In this document: positions 7,564 to 8,551 of the stretch, piece after piece
How the letters are laid out: every line of letters begins with the position of its first letter
Position numbering within the stretch: position 1 is the stretch's first letter
From: Parachlamydiaceae bacterium
Lineage (GTDB): Bacteria; Chlamydiota; Chlamydiia; Chlamydiales; Parachlamydiaceae
Direction: 5' to 3'
DNA length: 8,551 nt
Assembly: GCA_013815395.1 (NCBI GenBank)
Contig: JACDGH010000103.1
Span: 1-8,551, forward strand
The notes under the pieces: model-generated
Seen by the model: the letters and a program-made list of their open reading frames with translations, nothing else
Database searches by the model: none
Told to the model about the DNA's origin: nothing
Program-made: the position numbers and the translations under genes

Positions 7564-7980
7564 AGTTCTCGATTTTTTTACAATGTGGTGTGAAAAAACG
7601 CAAAAATATTTGATAGAATAGGATGAGTCATTTTCAGAAGTCTCACAACAAGGACATGTTATAGTAGAGGAAAAAAATAAGCTAGCATTTCGACCTTTAT
7701 GGATATATTACTTTGTCTTAATCACATCCCGCCCCATTCCATCCAAGAATCATTATTTTTTCATTTTTGCTCATTTTTGCATCAAAGCGATATGAAGATT
7801 AATTATTTTTTCTCTATCAATTCGTCTTAATTATCGGTTAAGGACCAATTATCTAAATGACGCAAAAAGTAAACTTTAGCCATAACAGACCGAGTCGGTC
7901 TTGTTATCTTCTTTCAGGCATAAACGGCACTGGTGGCTATAGACCAAAAAATAGAGAAATATTCTATAGGACAATTTTAA
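7564..7980. other. AT-rich intergenic region without a convincing gene
   Basis: This 417-bp stretch separates the glycosyltransferase start from the end of the small minus-strand gene, so it should contain the operon promoter. No strong -35/-10 pair stands out on the minus strand; TTGCGT and TAAAAA spaced 17 bp (about 7581-7609) are a weak candidate that would leave a very short leader. It also contains a perfect tandem 10-mer TCATTTTTGC (7761-7770 and 7771-7780) and the palindrome at 7882-7907. A 43-codon plus-strand frame at 7699-7830 has no ribosome binding site and is not called. Confidence 0.5.
7882..7907. promoter_or_regulatory. 26-bp palindrome, candidate operator or weak terminator
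   Basis: ATAACAGACCGA-G-TCGGTCTTGTTAT: twelve base pairs with one extra T in the right arm. The core AGACCGAGTCGGTCT is a perfect odd palindrome, markedly more GC-rich than its surroundings. Short palindromes of the AGACC...GGTCT type are typical of TetR-family operators, but no regulator gene is next to it. As a terminator it would be weak, since rightward only a mixed CTTCTTTC follows. Confidence 0.4.
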
Positions 7981-8265
7981 CTAAATGCCAGCAAGATTAT
8001 CCGTTAGGTCTGGCTGGATCTTTTTCCTTTTTACTTTTAAAGCTTTGTGGATTTCTTCTAGCTCCTCTCTGGGTATTTTTTCATCTGGAAGCTCCCAATA
8101 ATCTGGTATCATCCGCCTTTGAAATTTCATTAATTCTTTGGCGGCAACATTTTGGCCTGCTGCAAGCTTAGAACAGGTTAATAGGTTATATATCGCTTGG
8201 CGAATGATAGGGTTTAATTCTTTCATTTGCTGATCGGAAAGATGTTTTATATGAAAATCTTCCAT
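7981..8265 (-). CDS. Small hypothetical protein, 94 residues
   Basis: Not recognised. The frame encodes a charged, mostly helical soluble protein (MEDFHIKHLSDQQMKELNPI...) with a lysine-rich stretch KVKRKKIQPD near the C terminus and no signal peptide or membrane segment. The residue composition is protein-like, unlike the antisense frame at 7857-8171, which reads as a shadow. The ATG at 8265 lacks a Shine-Dalgarno sequence, and the frame stays open for about 13 more codons upstream without a usable start, which suggests the real N terminus lies in another frame (see 7981-8338). It is in the same orientation as the glycan operon but 417 bp away. Confidence 0.5.
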   Translation of the reverse strand: MEDFHIKHLSDQQMKELNPIIRQAIYNLLTCSKLAAGQNVAAKELMKFQRRMIPDYWELPDEKIPREELEEIHKALKVKRKKIQPDLTDNLAGI

Positions 8266-8338
8266 TTCGTTTCGAATATTTAGAGCGATGAGGAGGGAGG
8301 GTAGTTATGTCTAGTTTTTCAAAGTATTTTGCTTCCAT
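7981..8338 (-). pseudogene. Probable full extent of the small gene, interrupted by a 1-nt frameshift
   Basis: An ATG at 8338 has a well-placed AAGGA (8343-8347) and begins MEAKYFEKLDITTL. That frame runs into unlikely sequence and stops at 8186. Moving by one base in the repetitive tract at 8291-8301 (AGGAGGGAGGG on the plus strand) joins it smoothly to LLIALNIRNEMEDFHIK and the 94-residue frame, giving about 118 residues. The gene would then be a recent pseudogene, a phase-variable gene, or carry a sequencing error. The alternative is that the 94-residue frame stands alone. Confidence 0.4.
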
Positions 8339-8342
8339 AGGT

Positions 8343-8347
8343 TCCTT
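8343..8347 (-). promoter_or_regulatory. Ribosome binding site before the ATG at 8338
   Basis: AAGGA on the minus strand, four bases before the ATG at 8338. It is the only good Shine-Dalgarno near the small gene and supports the longer, frameshifted gene model. Confidence 0.4.
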
Positions 8348-8359
8348 AAATAGATTTTA

Positions 8360-8380
8360 ATGCTTTTTGTTTATAAGCAT
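8360..8380. other. Small hairpin upstream of the small gene
   Basis: ATGCTT and AAGCAT, with a 9-base loop, form a six-pair stem; TTA/TAA can extend it past a bulged C. It lies in the putative 5' leader of the small minus-strand gene. No function is evident, and chance is possible in this AT-rich stretch. Confidence 0.2.
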
Positions 8381-8411
8381 CTAATCGGTTTGTATAAATT
8401 TCTTTCAACCT

Positions 8412-8443
8412 GAAAAAAACAAAAAGCGCAGCAGGAGCTGCGC
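8412..8443 (-). terminator. Intrinsic terminator, leftward
   Basis: On the minus strand GCGCAGC-TCCT-GCTGCGC (8443-8426) is a seven-pair GC-rich stem with a four-base loop, followed directly by TTTTTGTTTTTTT. This is a textbook Rho-independent terminator for a leftward gene beyond the right window edge, and it would shield the small gene from read-through. Confidence 0.65.
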
Positions 8444-8551
8444 ACTCCAAGCGCTTTGCGTAGTAAAAGAGCATTCAGCTTCAAAAGCACTTTAAAGGTC
8501 AGTGACTTTTTTTCTACGCAACGCGCTTGGAGTGCGCAGCTCCTGCTGCGC
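8426..8551. repeat. Near-perfect 38-bp inverted repeat, possible MITE-like element or double terminator
   Basis: The arm at 8426-8463 is the reverse complement of 8514-8551 at 37 of 38 positions; the only mismatch is T8455 against the C expected from the other arm. The spacer of 50 bp can continue pairing (AAAGCACT with AGTGACTTT), so the whole 126 bp could fold into one long hairpin. Each arm also contains its own palindrome (GCGCAGCAGGAGCTGCGC). The GC-rich arms contrast with the AT-rich surroundings. The right arm ends at the window edge, so the element may be longer. No transposase is visible. Confidence 0.8.

Noticed and set aside
7761..7780. Tandem 10-mer TCATTTTTGC twice
   Set aside because: Only two copies in T-rich DNA; noted, but likely trivial.
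7699..7830. Plus-strand frame of 43 codons starting MDILLCLNHIPPHSIQ, faintly F-box-like
   Set aside because: No ribosome binding site, very short, and part is a tandem 10-mer; the F-box resemblance is too weak.
7857..8171. Plus-strand frame of 104 codons
   Set aside because: It mostly lies antisense to the more protein-like minus-strand gene, contains the palindrome, has no ribosome binding site, and has shadow-like composition.
8307..8360. 17-residue plus-strand peptide with a strong AGGAGGG Shine-Dalgarno just upstream, followed by the hairpin at 8360-8380 (leader-peptide-like)
   Set aside because: The purine tract is better explained as the reverse of a coding CT tract in the small gene; no regulated downstream gene on the plus strand and no residue bias.

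Overview
The window is AT-rich and dense in coding sequence. It looks like accessory DNA from a host-associated bacterium. Eukaryote-like ankyrin-repeat effectors beside a small surface-glycan operon fit the amoeba-associated Chlamydiae (Parachlamydiaceae-like) best, with Legionella-like bacteria as an alternative. No rRNA, tRNA or housekeeping marker is present, so this placement is inference.

Left third (1-3340, + strand): two tandem paralogous genes 132 bp apart. The first is cut by the window start. Both encode arrays of 33-residue ankyrin repeats followed by the same C-terminal domain of about 230 residues. That domain conserves a His, an Asn, a Gln and a Cys-x-Trp motif in the order seen in clan CE (Ulp1/YopJ-like) cysteine peptidases, or in a permuted papain-like fold. 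They look like host-directed effectors in which the ankyrin part binds a target and the C-terminal part acts on it. The second gene ends in a basic, NLS-like tail that is encoded antisense to the end of the neighbouring flippase gene.

Middle (3266-7563, - strand): a three-gene operon, read right to left. It encodes an exported glycosyltransferase of the GT92/GT2-like type, an AsnB-type glutamine-dependent amidotransferase, and a Wzx-like polysaccharide flippase. The last two genes overlap by ATGA. Together they suggest assembly and export of a surface glycan, possibly with amidated sugars.

Right end (7564-8551): mostly non-coding, AT-rich DNA. It holds a 26-bp palindrome, one small unrecognised minus-strand gene that appears to carry a 5' frameshift, and, at the edge, a near-perfect 38-bp inverted repeat around a 50-bp spacer. 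Its inner hairpin plus T-tract would act as a leftward intrinsic terminator, and the whole may be a MITE-like element.
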